From Lactococcus lactis (GTDB lineage Bacteria > Bacillota > Bacilli > Lactobacillales > Streptococcaceae), in contig NZ_CP118969.1 in assembly GCF_029023865.1 (NCBI RefSeq), positions 434,001 to 498,000 of the forward strand: a DNA stretch of 64,000 nucleotides, written 5' to 3'. The notes below the pieces were generated by a model. That model saw only the letters and a list, made by a program, of their open reading frames with translations. It did not search any database and was not told the DNA's origin. The translations under genes were made by a program, and so were the position numbers. This document shows, one piece after another, positions 29,435 through 40,123 of the stretch (its first letter is position 1; each line of letters opens with the position of its first letter).

Positions 29435-32400
29435 ATGGCAGATACACCTTTAGGTAAAATGATAATTGAAATGGGCTTTGATGATTCCAGCTTCGCAAAG
29501 GGTGTTACTGGAGTTAATAAGCAATTAGCAGCCTTAAAAAATGATTTAAAAACTTCTCAAACATCATTTTCAACATTTGGGAAAGGTGTTGACGGAGTTA
29601 AAAGCCCAATGGAAGTTCTAACAAAATCTATTGAGGCGCAAAAAAGGCAATTAGATTTACTAAAAAAATCTTACAATGGTTCACTAATTGACGGAAAAGC
29701 AAGCTCTAGCACTCAAAAATATGCGACTGATATTTCTCGTGCAAATGCACAATTAATGCAATACCAGGCTCAATTAAAAAATGCGGCGATTGAGCAATAT
29801 AAACAAACCTCTATCTTGCCTAAAATGTCTTCTGGACTAGGAAAAGTAAGCTCAGGTTTAAGTTCAATTGCTTCAAAAGCTATGCCTGCTTCAATTGCTA
29901 TAACTGCAACATTTGCGAAAGGAATTCAAGCAGCAACTAATTTCAATGGCAAGATGACTGAAATCCAAGCTTTGTTATCAGATGGAACACCAGCAAATGT
30001 TCTTTCTAAGCAAATGGATACCTTATCAGATAAATCTAAACAATGGGCTAGACAATACGGTATCGATACCTCATCTATCAATGATGGTATGGAAGAAATG
30101 ATTAAACGCGGTTATGATTTTAATCAAACCGTTGGGGCTATGCCAGCAGTATTAGATGCCTCAAGAGCATCAGGGGAAGATTTCGGAACGGTAATGTCTG
30201 CGTCAACTGCCATTCTTGAACAGTTTGGTTTAAAGACTGAAGATACAGCATCCATGATGAAAAATACCCAACGTGTAACGGATAGTTTGACATTTGTAGC
30301 CAATAAAACATCTGCAGGATTTGAAGACATGGGAATAGCAATGGAATATGTCGGGCCCGTAGCTCACTCTTTAGGTATGAATGTTGAACAAACCGCTGCT
30401 GCAGTAGGATTGCTTTCAAATAATGGTATCGAAGGCGAAAAAGCTGGTACATCACTTCGTGGTGCTCTATCTCGCTTGTTAAAACCTACTAAACAATCTT
30501 CGGCAGCTTTTGAAGAACTTGGCATTAATATCGATGAGTGGAAAAAAGGAAATATCGGTTTACCTGATATGCTGGATACCATCAAAAAACATACCGAAGG
30601 TATGACAGATGCAGAAAAAAGTTCATTAGTTGCTAAAGCGTTTGGTGTAGAAGCTCAAACAGGTATGAACGTGCTGATTAACCAAGGCGGAGATGCATTA
30701 CGCAACTTAACCAAAGAAACACAAAATGCAACTGGTTATACTAAAAAGCTTGCAGACCAAATGAACAATTCTGATAAGAATGCTTTTAATAAAGCTAAAG
30801 CGACTTTGGAAGTTTTATCAATTGATTTAGGTCAAAAACTCTTGCCTTCAATCGTGCCAATCGTTAAAGAAATAGATAATTTAGCTGGTTCATTCGAAAA
30901 GCTAAGTCCAGAAACACAACAATTCATCATCAAAATGGCAATAGCAGCGGCAGCTGTATATCCTACCACCAAAGCGTTAGAAAAAATGACAGATGCAACA
31001 AAAGGCGTAATTGATGGCTTGAAATATCTTGGTGCAAAAGGGGCAGGCAAACTTGCACTTAGAGGGATTGCTACTGAAGCGGGAGGAGCAACTGCTGCGA
31101 TATCTGGGGGAGGGGGACTATCTGCTTCTCTTGGTGGAATATCCCCAATACTGGCTGGATTAAGCCCAGTGGCTGTAGGTGTTTTAGGTGTAGCTGGTCT
31201 AGCGGGGTTAATCATCGGCGTAAGCAAAGCTGTAGATGAAGCAAAAGATAGAGTTAAGTTCTTTGGCCAAGTTGAAGTTCCAAAAGAAACGGTAGATAAA
31301 ATCGATAACTTTAGAGATAGGATTGACAAAGCCAAGGTAGCAATGGAAGAGTTCGGTACCGGAAGCCAAAATTCAGCTCAAAAAGTTAAAGATGCTATCA
31401 ATTCACTTTCCGAAGGAACAAAAGGTGATATTGATAAATCAACTAAAGAACTTGAAGAAGCGATGAAGCGGACAGGATATACAGCAGAGCAAATTGCTGA
31501 AATGAAAAAAAGGGGTGAAAGTGCTAAGTCTGTTGTAGAAGCTGCTGCAAATGATATTTCACAAGTTTATATCAATGCCAACAAACGTGACGAAAAAAAT
31601 AGAGCATTGACCGTTGACGAACAAGCTCGTGTAAGTTCTAATATGCAAGTGATTTTCGAATCAGAAGCTGATGCACTTAAAATAACGGGCGATAAAAAGA
31701 ATACTTTAATGAAGGCTCTCAATGGCGAGTTCAATAATATGTCTAAATCTCAGGCTCAACAAGTTATCAATGACATGAGAGGGATGAGAGAACAAGCGAA
31801 TAAAGAATATGATCAACAAGCCGCAGACCAAAAAAAACTGCTTGACGGTAAAATAATCACTCAAGATACCTATAACGAAAATATGGCTGCCGCAGAGCAA
31901 GAAAGAGTTGATAAGTTAAGCAAGTATGGTGTGGCAGTTGCCCAAGCTGAGGAAGTTTTACGAGGTAATTTAAAACAGGGCGAAGCTGGGTACTCGGAAT
32001 GGCGTACAAACGCAGAAAATGAAATACGGACATATACAGAAAATACAGGTATTGGGCTAGATGATCTCCTCGCAAAACTTGGCGATGTTAATAAGAAAAC
32101 TGCCGATTCTGGTAATGTTTTAGCCAAGTATGCCGTAGGGATGTCAAACGACACTAAAAAAGCAAATGATGCTTGGAATACTATGATTTTTGACCCTAAA
32201 ACAGGGGAAATTAAAACGAATATTCCAGAAGCAATCGCAGAAGCTCTCAAGGGTAAAGATGGTTGGGATAATATGCAGTTCATCTTGAAGAACGCTAATT
32301 TAACAACGAATGCTAGATTTGCAGTCGCAGAAGCTTTAATTGCAAGTGGGCAATGGGACAAACTTTCTCCTGAACAAAAAAATCTAGTTGTCAATAATCA

Positions 32401-33487
32401 ACAAGGGCTGCTTGCGATTGCAGACAGTAAGCAGAATATGCAAATTTGGAATGAAATGCCAGATTCTGTTAAGAAAATTCTTGGTGATAATAAAGATTTC
32501 TTACAAAATAAAGAAACTGCCCAACAAGCTTTAACTGGTTGGAATACACTTCCTGCTCAAACTAAAAAATTATTGGGGAATGATACAGACTTTTTGAGTA
32601 AAAAAGGAAACGCAGCTCAAGCATTGAATACGTGGAACTCTATGCCAGAAAATGTTAAAAAGCTTCTTGGTAACGATAAAGATTTCCAAAACAAAAAAGG
32701 GGCAGCCGCAAGTGCTTTAAAAGCCTGGGATGCCATGCCAGAAAACGTTAAGAAAATGTTCGCAAACAATGCGGATGTATTGAGTAAGAAAAAAGGCGCG
32801 GCCGATGCGATTACTCAATGGAATTCATTATCTCCTAAACAGCAAAAACTTCTTGCTCAAAATCTTACAGGAGATGGAGTCTCCCAAGCTCAAAGAGCTA
32901 TTGATAGCCTTCCTAAAGAGAAGAATACAACTTTAACTACCACTCATAAAAATATTTTTCAAGAAATATATGAAAAAATAACCAAACATGCAACGGGTAC
33001 TAATTACCACCAAGGCGGACTCGCAATGGTTAATGATCAAAAAGGTTCGCTATATAAAGAATTGATTACTTTACCAACAGGCCAAAGCTTCATTCCCGAA
33101 GGTCGAGATGTCGTTTTAAACTTACCTAAGGGTTCAAGTGTTTTGAAAGCTAGCAAAACAGCTCAATTAATTCCGAAATATGCCAAAGGTACAGGCGGAA
33201 TTCCGGCTGATGCGAAGATATTTAGAGATATGAGAGCAGTACAACAACAGTTAGTAGTTAATACTCCAGTTGTTGACAATACTGAACTGTTGAGTGCTAT
33301 TTTAAAAGCTATTCTAGACAGTGGTACTAATAATGATGTTATTAAAGCAATTCAATCTTTAGCAAATCGGCCATCAGTTTCTGTTTTCGATAAAAAGGAT
33401 GCTGCTAAAACACTAACAAAATTAATTTCTGAGAATCAAGAGAAAGACACTCTTATTCAAACTTTGATTGGAGGTCATAATCCGTGA
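29435..33487 (+). CDS. Tape measure protein
   Basis: 1350 residues. N-terminal coiled coil, then the TP901-type tape measure core (GMEEMIKRGYDFNQTVGAMPAVLDASRASGEDFGTVMSAS, residues about 210-250; GIEGEKAGTSLRGALSRLLKPT near 332-353). Hydrophobic, Gly-rich stretch near 540-600 (membrane-active segment in related proteins). About residues 1010-1150 hold four to five imperfect 31-33 residue repeats (W-N-x-x-P-x-x-x-K-K-L-L-G-N-D-x-D-F). Sets tail length. Confidence 0.95.
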   Translation: MADTPLGKMIIEMGFDDSSFAKGVTGVNKQLAALKNDLKTSQTSFSTFGKGVDGVKSPMEVLTKSIEAQKRQLDLLKKSYNGSLIDGKASSSTQKYATDISRANAQLMQYQAQLKNAAIEQYKQTSILPKMSSGLGKVSSGLSSIASKAMPASIAITATFAKGIQAATNFNGKMTEIQALLSDGTPANVLSKQMDTLSDKSKQWARQYGIDTSSINDGMEEMIKRGYDFNQTVGAMPAVLDASRASGEDFGTVMSASTAILEQFGLKTEDTASMMKNTQRVTDSLTFVANKTSAGFEDMGIAMEYVGPVAHSLGMNVEQTAAAVGLLSNNGIEGEKAGTSLRGALSRLLKPTKQSSAAFEELGINIDEWKKGNIGLPDMLDTIKKHTEGMTDAEKSSLVAKAFGVEAQTGMNVLINQGGDALRNLTKETQNATGYTKKLADQMNNSDKNAFNKAKATLEVLSIDLGQKLLPSIVPIVKEIDNLAGSFEKLSPETQQFIIKMAIAAAAVYPTTKALEKMTDATKGVIDGLKYLGAKGAGKLALRGIATEAGGATAAISGGGGLSASLGGISPILAGLSPVAVGVLGVAGLAGLIIGVSKAVDEAKDRVKFFGQVEVPKETVDKIDNFRDRIDKAKVAMEEFGTGSQNSAQKVKDAINSLSEGTKGDIDKSTKELEEAMKRTGYTAEQIAEMKKRGESAKSVVEAAANDISQVYINANKRDEKNRALTVDEQARVSSNMQVIFESEADALKITGDKKNTLMKALNGEFNNMSKSQAQQVINDMRGMREQANKEYDQQAADQKKLLDGKIITQDTYNENMAAAEQERVDKLSKYGVAVAQAEEVLRGNLKQGEAGYSEWRTNAENEIRTYTENTGIGLDDLLAKLGDVNKKTADSGNVLAKYAVGMSNDTKKANDAWNTMIFDPKTGEIKTNIPEAIAEALKGKDGWDNMQFILKNANLTTNARFAVAEALIASGQWDKLSPEQKNLVVNNQQGLLAIADSKQNMQIWNEMPDSVKKILGDNKDFLQNKETAQQALTGWNTLPAQTKKLLGNDTDFLSKKGNAAQALNTWNSMPENVKKLLGNDKDFQNKKGAAASALKAWDAMPENVKKMFANNADVLSKKKGAADAITQWNSLSPKQQKLLAQNLTGDGVSQAQRAIDSLPKEKNTTLTTTHKNIFQEIYEKITKHATGTNYHQGGLAMVNDQKGSLYKELITLPTGQSFIPEGRDVVLNLPKGSSVLKASKTAQLIPKYAKGTGGIPADAKIFRDMRAVQQQLVVNTPVVDNTELLSAILKAILDSGTNNDVIKAIQSLANRPSVSVFDKKDAAKTLTKLISENQEKDTLIQTLIGGHNP

Positions 33488-35010
33488 ATAAAACAATGAA
33501 AATAACACTTGACGGAATTGACATATCAAAATTGTTTTATTCTGTTACAAATATCAAAAGAAATATTGGTTCAAATTGGGTTAATACAACTAGTCCTAGA
33601 CTTCAAGGTGCAGAGTTTCTTTATAATGCTTTAGGTTCAAAAACAATTTCATTCGATTATATTATTGATGGTGTATTTTTTGAGGAAATAAATGCAAAAA
33701 AAGAATTACTTGCAAAATATCTAAATGTTAAGGAACCTGTTCCATTAATTTTTAACGATGAACCAAATAAAGTCTGGTACGTTGTACCTGATGGCGAACA
33801 ATCTTTTGAGCAAGCTACGGGAACAATTACATTTTTAGTGCCTAAAGGGTACGCAGAATCAGTCTATACTAAAGTATTGAATAATGATAACTCAGGCGGA
33901 GAAAATGGAACCATCATAAATAATGCTGATCACTCAGTTTCGGTATTGATTAATAATAACGGGACATTGCCTATCTATCCCACAATTAAAGTTACCCCAA
34001 CATCTGAAACAGGCTATTTAGCATTCGTTAGACAAAATGGAATCCTCGAAATTGGTAATCCAGATGAAGCTGATACAACCACGGCTAAAAGTCAGAAGCT
34101 GGTTTGTGATTTTAAAACTAAGTCTGATTTTGAAACTAACTTTGTTCCAGATACAAGCTGGACAACTTCATGGCCAACAAATCTTGATGGTATGCCATTA
34201 AATAGTACCATTGCTTGGAAAGACGATGGGATTCGAATTGGAGCAATGGCGCAATCTTCGCTTTGGAACGCAGGGGTTTTAAGATATGAAGTACCTAAAG
34301 ATGATTTGGGTAATTATGTTAAAGATTGGCATGCTAATTTCAATACATTATATATTCAGAAAAATCTTGAACAGTGCTGTCGTTTTCAAATTCATTTTGC
34401 GGATGAAAACAAACAGCCTCTTGCTTGCTTTGAAATCTATAAAGGGGGTATTGGTGAAAATGCTACCTTGAACTTTTGGCTGATTGGTGGAGATAAAAAA
34501 TTGAAGCTTTTCAAAAATCATACATTCTCAGCGACTACTGGAAAACCAGATAAAAATGGGTCTCCACTTTTTGCTGCAAGTCATGGCGGACAGGCGATTG
34601 TTAAACAAGGCAATAAGATTTCTTTCTACTGGCGAGCGATGGCTGAAACTTATCTCATGGATGGTGTGCCAGCATCTACCAAACTTGCTTATGTTTATGT
34701 CGTGATCGGGAAAAGACGATATTATCAAATGTTAGCAGATACAAGTCTTCGCTCATTTAAACTCATGAATCTAAACAATGAGTACACTGTCGATATTCCT
34801 AATAAGTACCAACCAGAAGATGAAATAAAAGTTGATATGGAAAAATCAAAAATCACAGTTAATGACTTAGGGGCGAACTCAGACTATATCACGGGTTCAG
34901 AATTCTTTTCAATTCCTCCAGGAGCAAGCCAAAGGCTAGATATTGTGTATTCAAATTTCACAACAAGCCCGCCTAAAGTTGAAATCAAGTGGAAGGAGCG
35001 AATCTTATAA
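33484..35010 (+). CDS. Distal tail protein (Dit), evolved type with insertion
   Basis: 508 residues, about twice a minimal Dit. The N-terminal Dit domain is KITLDGIDISKLFYSVTNIKR ... GSKTISFDYIIDG. From about 200 to 400 an inserted beta-rich domain (FQIHFADENKQPLACFEIYKGGIGE ... FYWRAMAE) looks carbohydrate-binding, as in evolved Dits. The C-terminus (IPPGASQRLDIVYSNF) returns to the Dit fold. GGAGG nine bases before GTG 33484; overlaps the tape-measure stop. Confidence 0.82.
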   Translation: MNKTMKITLDGIDISKLFYSVTNIKRNIGSNWVNTTSPRLQGAEFLYNALGSKTISFDYIIDGVFFEEINAKKELLAKYLNVKEPVPLIFNDEPNKVWYVVPDGEQSFEQATGTITFLVPKGYAESVYTKVLNNDNSGGENGTIINNADHSVSVLINNNGTLPIYPTIKVTPTSETGYLAFVRQNGILEIGNPDEADTTTAKSQKLVCDFKTKSDFETNFVPDTSWTTSWPTNLDGMPLNSTIAWKDDGIRIGAMAQSSLWNAGVLRYEVPKDDLGNYVKDWHANFNTLYIQKNLEQCCRFQIHFADENKQPLACFEIYKGGIGENATLNFWLIGGDKKLKLFKNHTFSATTGKPDKNGSPLFAASHGGQAIVKQGNKISFYWRAMAETYLMDGVPASTKLAYVYVVIGKRRYYQMLADTSLRSFKLMNLNNEYTVDIPNKYQPEDEIKVDMEKSKITVNDLGANSDYITGSEFFSIPPGASQRLDIVYSNFTTSPPKVEIKWKERIL

Positions 35011-36797
35011 TGTTAATCTCAATTCATGACCATACATTGAAACGAGTGGGTTTCCTCAGTAATGACGACTCGGAAACTCCTGATTTTAAAGATGATAATT
35101 TTCATCGCTACTTAGCACAGGGGACATCAACTTTTGATTTCACGGTCAATAAAATAAAAAATGGAGTGGTTCAAGATTATGTTCAACTGTTAAATGAACG
35201 AGCTTATTTCAGCTTTCAGTATGAGGGAGAGGATTTCCTTTTTGATTCTGTCATTGTCGAAGAAGATGATGACAAAATCACTTTCAATTGTCTAAGCCTA
35301 AACCTTGAAATGCGAAATGAAGAAGTTAAGGATTTAAAAAATACCGCCAGTCACAATATCCAATGGTACTTTGACCAATTAGGACTTATCAATTTTGCAA
35401 AAATCTCACTTGGTATTAATCAGGTTAAAAATGATACAAGGGTCATTAATTATGATTCGGAAGACACCAAACTTGCTCGTTTAATTTCAGTCATTCAAAA
35501 TTTTGATGCCGAATTTGAGTTTGTCACAAAATTAAAAAGAGATGGAACGCTTGATAATATCACACTCAATATTTATAAGAAAAATGATGGTGGCGATGTT
35601 CAAGGAGTTGGCCAAAATAGAAATGATGTGCTTTTATCCTTTGGTAAAAATGTTACAGGGGTTAATCGAAAAGTTGAAAAGTCTCAGATATTTAATTCGC
35701 TTTATGTCACTGGGAAAGATGGGTTAAGTTGGAAAAACTCTTCCTGGTCAGTTACGAATTCAGAAGGGCAAGAAGAATTCTATAAAAGAGCTGGTGAAAG
35801 TTACGCTAAAGCTCCTTTGTCTGCTCAAATGTTTCCTTCACAACTTAAATCTTCGAGCGGTGATATATTTACCAATAAAAATGCATCAACCGAATATACC
35901 ACAGTAAATGCCATGTGGGGCTACGCTTTAAGTCAGCTGAAACAATATGCTTATCCATTAGTGACTTATGAAGTGACAGCCACAAGTAACTTGACTGTTT
36001 CAAGTACTGGAGACGGTATGCCTTTGCATATTGGAGATACAGTCAGAATTCAAGATAAGAATTTCATTGATTCAGATGGAAATGTTGGATTATTCTTGTC
36101 AGCACGAGTGAGTGAACTAGAAATAAGTTTCACTAATCCTACAAGTAACAAAATTATGTTTTCTAATTACATCAAGCTGAAAAGTGAAGTATCTGATGAT
36201 CTAACTGCTAGAATGCAAGAAATTATCAATGCTAATACTCCTTACCGTCCTGATATCACTTCTACCAATGGCTTGCAATTTAAAAATGGAACAGGAACGA
36301 CTACATTAGGCGCTCATATATATTTTGGGTCAGATGACAAAGAAACAATTGCGGATAGTTATTCATGGGCTAAGGATGGAACGGTTGTCGCAAATGTTCA
36401 AGAAATTACAGTCGATGCAAGTGGCGTTTCAGAAAAAGCAGTTTATAGCTTTAAAGCAACGGTTGCGGGTAAAGTAGTCGCTAGTCAGTCGGTGACTATC
36501 ACTAATGTGGACGATGGAACTAGCCCGATTAATCTAGTTATTGATTCATCTAATGGATATCAATTTAAAAATAATACCATTAATACAACTTTCACTGCGA
36601 TACTTTATCAAAATAATAAGGAAATTGATAGTGAGGGAACAAAATTTGCTTATATATGGTCTAAAACTAACGCTGATGGAACAGTAGATACCGCTTGGAA
36701 TCTTGCTCATCAAACAAGTCATAAATCAATTACAATCACAAATAGTGATGTTTGGCAGAGAGCTACATTTGATTGCACTGCAGAACCACTTAATTAA
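35010..36797 (+). CDS. Tail-associated protein (Tal) with Ig-like C-terminus
   Basis: 595 residues. The first about 370 residues match gp44/Tal-type baseplate hub proteins (MLISIHDHTLKRVGFLSNDD, ...FHRYLAQGTSTFDFTVNKIKNG). The last about 180 residues are two Ig-like modules starting TSTNGLQFKNGTGTTTL and DSSNGYQFKNNTINTTF. No lytic domain is visible. ATG 35010 has GGAAGGAGCG upstream; its first base is the last base of the Dit stop. Confidence 0.82.
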   Translation: MLISIHDHTLKRVGFLSNDDSETPDFKDDNFHRYLAQGTSTFDFTVNKIKNGVVQDYVQLLNERAYFSFQYEGEDFLFDSVIVEEDDDKITFNCLSLNLEMRNEEVKDLKNTASHNIQWYFDQLGLINFAKISLGINQVKNDTRVINYDSEDTKLARLISVIQNFDAEFEFVTKLKRDGTLDNITLNIYKKNDGGDVQGVGQNRNDVLLSFGKNVTGVNRKVEKSQIFNSLYVTGKDGLSWKNSSWSVTNSEGQEEFYKRAGESYAKAPLSAQMFPSQLKSSSGDIFTNKNASTEYTTVNAMWGYALSQLKQYAYPLVTYEVTATSNLTVSSTGDGMPLHIGDTVRIQDKNFIDSDGNVGLFLSARVSELEISFTNPTSNKIMFSNYIKLKSEVSDDLTARMQEIINANTPYRPDITSTNGLQFKNGTGTTTLGAHIYFGSDDKETIADSYSWAKDGTVVANVQEITVDASGVSEKAVYSFKATVAGKVVASQSVTITNVDDGTSPINLVIDSSNGYQFKNNTINTTFTAILYQNNKEIDSEGTKFAYIWSKTNADGTVDTAWNLAHQTSHKSITITNSDVWQRATFDCTAEPLN

Positions 36798-36813
36798 ATA
36801 GGAGGAATAAAAT

Positions 36814-37935
36814 ATGTCAATTGTCTCAAGTGGGCAAATCACAATCACAGATTTATCAGATGGGATGCAACTCAACGCTTTCATCACAGCGAGTGGGGTG
36901 ACTACTCAAACTTATGATGCAACAGCTCAAACATGGTCACCAAGTTATGCGACTACTCCACAAGTTTTAACGCTCAACCTTACTAAAGCAGGTAGTACAA
37001 CTTCTGTTGTTAGTGGGATTTCAGGAAATATTACTTGGACACGTACTGATGGAACAACAACAAATACTATTACTTCAACTACTAATAGTGATACTCAACA
37101 TGTGAGTGGAAGTGCACATAGTGTGTTGACAACAAAAGTCAATGTCCCAATTGCTAACTCAGCATCACGATTCACCGCTTCTGGATTATGGGTTGACCCA
37201 AATACAGGTTTAAATGTTCCATTCTCAGCTGTTTTAGATTTAACTGTTGTACAACTTGCTAAATCAGCTATTCTTGCGAATGTTTATGCTGGAAATGGTG
37301 GAGCGTTCTATAATTCTAAGCCTGCAAGCTTAACAGTTAACGCTGATTTATATAAAGGTGGAACTTTATCACATGGAAACAAAAAGATATTCTTCGGTTA
37401 TGCAGATAGTACTGTAACTACAACTGGTTCAGCTGGCTATAACTCAAACCTTGGATTAGGTTGGCACTTATGTACTTCATCTACAACTGGTCAAACACCA
37501 AATGTAACTGCTGGTACAAATACAACTTCTCAAGGAATATTAACAGTTCTACCAACGGCAATTGTAAATGCTCAAACTTTTAAGGCAGTTATCATTGACC
37601 AAGCAGGTGGTACAGCAGGTACGGTAGTTAGTGGTATCGTTACTCTTCTTGATTATACAGACCCATTAACTTGTACGATTGATAGTACAGCAGGTAGCAT
37701 TTTTAAAAACGGTTCTGGTACAACAACACTTACTTGCCGAGTATTTCAATCTGGTGCTGAAATTGATACAGATGGAAAAACCTATACTTATAAATGGTCT
37801 CAACGTGACCACAATGGCGTATTAAATGCTAATTTTGGCGGTACAGGCAATCAATATAAAACTGGTAAAACAATTAGTGTTGCGGCGACTGATATCAATG
37901 TCAAAGCCCAATATACATGCGAGGTGAATCAATAA
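36814..37935 (+). CDS. Ig-like tail/baseplate protein
   Basis: 373 residues, Thr/Ser/Asn-rich, with at least three beta-sandwich segments; the last (DSTAGSIFKNGSGTTTLTCRVFQSG) repeats the module at the end of Tal. Probably a tail-tip appendage or adhesion protein. TAGGAGGAATAAAAT before ATG; stop overlaps the next start. Confidence 0.7.
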   Translation: MSIVSSGQITITDLSDGMQLNAFITASGVTTQTYDATAQTWSPSYATTPQVLTLNLTKAGSTTSVVSGISGNITWTRTDGTTTNTITSTTNSDTQHVSGSAHSVLTTKVNVPIANSASRFTASGLWVDPNTGLNVPFSAVLDLTVVQLAKSAILANVYAGNGGAFYNSKPASLTVNADLYKGGTLSHGNKKIFFGYADSTVTTTGSAGYNSNLGLGWHLCTSSTTGQTPNVTAGTNTTSQGILTVLPTAIVNAQTFKAVIIDQAGGTAGTVVSGIVTLLDYTDPLTCTIDSTAGSIFKNGSGTTTLTCRVFQSGAEIDTDGKTYTYKWSQRDHNGVLNANFGGTGNQYKTGKTISVAATDINVKAQYTCEVNQ

Positions 37936-38108
37936 TGAAAAGTACATTTTATGCCAATATTGAACTTGGGGGAGAAATCACACAAGTTAGCTTTGAAGCG
38001 ACAAGCGCAAGTGATGTGATTGAACAAATCTGGCGGACTTATGGTATCTCCACTCCAATTATTGAAATTTGGGCGGAGGTGACTGATGACGATAGTAGCA
38101 AGCAATAG
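37935..38108 (+). CDS. Small tail-module protein
   Basis: 57 residues (MKSTFYANIELGGEITQVSF...), unknown; overlaps both neighbours (TAATG and a 23-base overlap with the fibre gene), so likely coupled. Confidence 0.55.
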   Translation: MKSTFYANIELGGEITQVSFEATSASDVIEQIWRTYGISTPIIEIWAEVTDDDSSKQ

Positions 38109-39864
38109 CCTCACATTAAGTAACGTTAATGATGGGACAATAACTCATACAGCCTATTCATGGAGCGCAGACGGCACGGACGGTTTCACGACTGTTTATC
38201 CGAATTTGAATTTGTTAAATAATACAAAAATCACTCAAAACAATCTCAATGCACAAAATTAGTCTGCGGGAGTCAGTAGTTCGCTATCAGTTGGTTCTAA
38301 TAATGGAATTAAAGTAATTAATAATGGAGGAAATATTGGTAGTCAAGGCGGTTTTGCTTACGCACCTACAATAAATGTAAAAGCTGGTGGCGCTATCACA
38401 GTTAGTTGTTATATAAAAAATACTGGAACGGTAGATATTAATAACTTTTCACTAGGGTTTGCGTTTTATGGAACTACTAATTCATACCCTACTAAAGGTA
38501 AGCTCGTAGTTCCAACTGATGGTAAATACTACTTTTTCAGTTTTACGACGATTGTTCCAAATGGTGTTACTACAGCTCGTCCACGTTGGTTTGATGTAGC
38601 AACTGTTGTTAATGAAACCCACATTTTTGAAGTATATGGAATGAAACTAGAACCAGGCTCAATCGCTACTCCATACATGCTAAGTGAAAGTGAAGTAAAA
38701 ACTAGTGATTATCCAAGCTATATAGGTCAGTATTCAGATTTCACAGCTACAGCATCCACAGACCCTACTAAATATGCGCCTTGGACAGTATTTAAGGGAA
38801 TTGACGGAAATAATGGAAGAGGAATTGTAAGCAGTGAGCAGAAATATCAAGTTACAACTACGCCAGCTAAACCAGTAGACCCTTGGGAAAATAGTGTGTG
38901 GAAAACAACACAGCCCACAACAACGTCTACCAACAAATACCTCTGGTCTATTACTCGAACAACATTTAATTTAGCGCCTTTGACGCAAGATATTGTGGAA
39001 CAAAAAGCGGTTTATGGTGATAAAGGAACTGACGGTGACCCTGGTAAAATCGTTTCCGATACTGAGCCAACTACACGTTTTAAAGGCTTGACTTGGAAAT
39101 ATTCAGGTACCGCAGACCTTACAGCGAGTGATGGAACGGTTATCAAGCCTAATACAGAATATTACTACAACGGCACTCACTGGATGATTAACTTTCTAAG
39201 TGCAAATAACATCGATGCGAATTCTATCACTGCAGAAAAAATCAATGGTACAGATTTAGAAGTGAAAAACGGGAAGTTCACAGACGGAGTTATTGAAACG
39301 AGTTGGAAAAATGGAACCGTTGCTGGGAGCACGAATATTGAAAATGACCATTTAATAATTACCCGAACAGATTCCTCTGTTAACACAACAAACTCTATTG
39401 GTTTGGATAGCACCCAGGGGCTTATCATGGTTTACACCGAGAATTCAACAGGACGAACAATATCAGTCGGTACGAATTTTCAAGGCATGTCCTTAACTGA
39501 CAGCACGGGAATTTCTGCGAGTATCTCACCAGCCGGTGTCAAGTTGTCCTCCGATGTAAACTGGACTCAAATCGGAAATATCGGTGGACGTAGAGCTGAG
39601 TGGAAACGTGAAAACAATCGAGTTACGATGAATATCCACGGTGGTAACGGTGATGGGTTCCCTGTCATCACGAGCGGTGGAACGCTTTTGGGAATACTTC
39701 CAACAAACGCTAGACCCCCAAGCGATATTTCCATGCCTGCTACTGCTCAGGGAGCTGGTGCAACCGCTCAAATTTCCATTAATTCCACGGGAGAAGTGAG
39801 GTGTTATCGCTGGGGTAGAGATTCTGTTTATTTTGGTGCTTATATTTCGTACTATGTTGAATAA
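38086..39864 (+). pseudogene. Tail fibre / receptor-binding protein with amber codon 59
   Basis: A 592-codon frame is open from ATG 38086 to 39864 except for one TAG at 38260-38262 (NLNAQN-stop-SAGVSSSL). N-terminal Ig-like remnant, a jelly-roll-like module ending VYGMKLEPGSIATPYM, a WENSVWKTTQPTTTSTNKYLWS module, the coiled region NNIDANSITAEKINGTDLEVKNGKFTDGV and a C-terminal head ending YFGAYISYYVE. Probably the receptor-binding fibre. Starting at the internal ATG 38641 would skip 185 codons and has no ribosome site. One CAG-to-TAG change explains it. Confidence 0.78.
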
Positions 39865-39874
39865 AGGAGAAACA

Positions 39875-40111
39875 ATGAAAATACTAAAATCAAACATCTT
39901 GCAGTATGTAGGAGAGACTGGAACAGCTGATGTTCCAACAGGTAATATTAAAGGAAATGTTAATGAAGATGGGTCTTTCAAATTGGAAGTAACTGTTTTT
40001 AACGCAAATGAATTTTTCAGTGAGGAAACCCAAAGGATTGAACTAACAGAATTTTTCAATCAAATTTTGGACAAATCCAAAGAAATAAGTGGTGGAGCAA
40101 GTAAAGAATAG
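39875..40111 (+). CDS. Small tail-module protein
   Basis: 78 residues (MKILKSNILQYVGETGTADV...), unknown; AAAGGAGAAACA before ATG. Conserved-looking position between fibre and XhlA genes. Confidence 0.6.
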   Translation: MKILKSNILQYVGETGTADVPTGNIKGNVNEDGSFKLEVTVFNANEFFSEETQRIELTEFFNQILDKSKEISGGASKE

Positions 40112-40123
40112 AAAGCAGGGGTT

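Noticed and set aside
30832-32394. Leftward frames inside the tape measure gene
   Set aside because: Long only because of the Ala/Lys-rich coding strand; no starts with ribosome sites or promoters.
32430-32870. Tandem DNA repeats in the tape measure gene
   Set aside because: They encode 31-33 residue protein repeats with diverged bases, normal for tape measure proteins; not an independent element.
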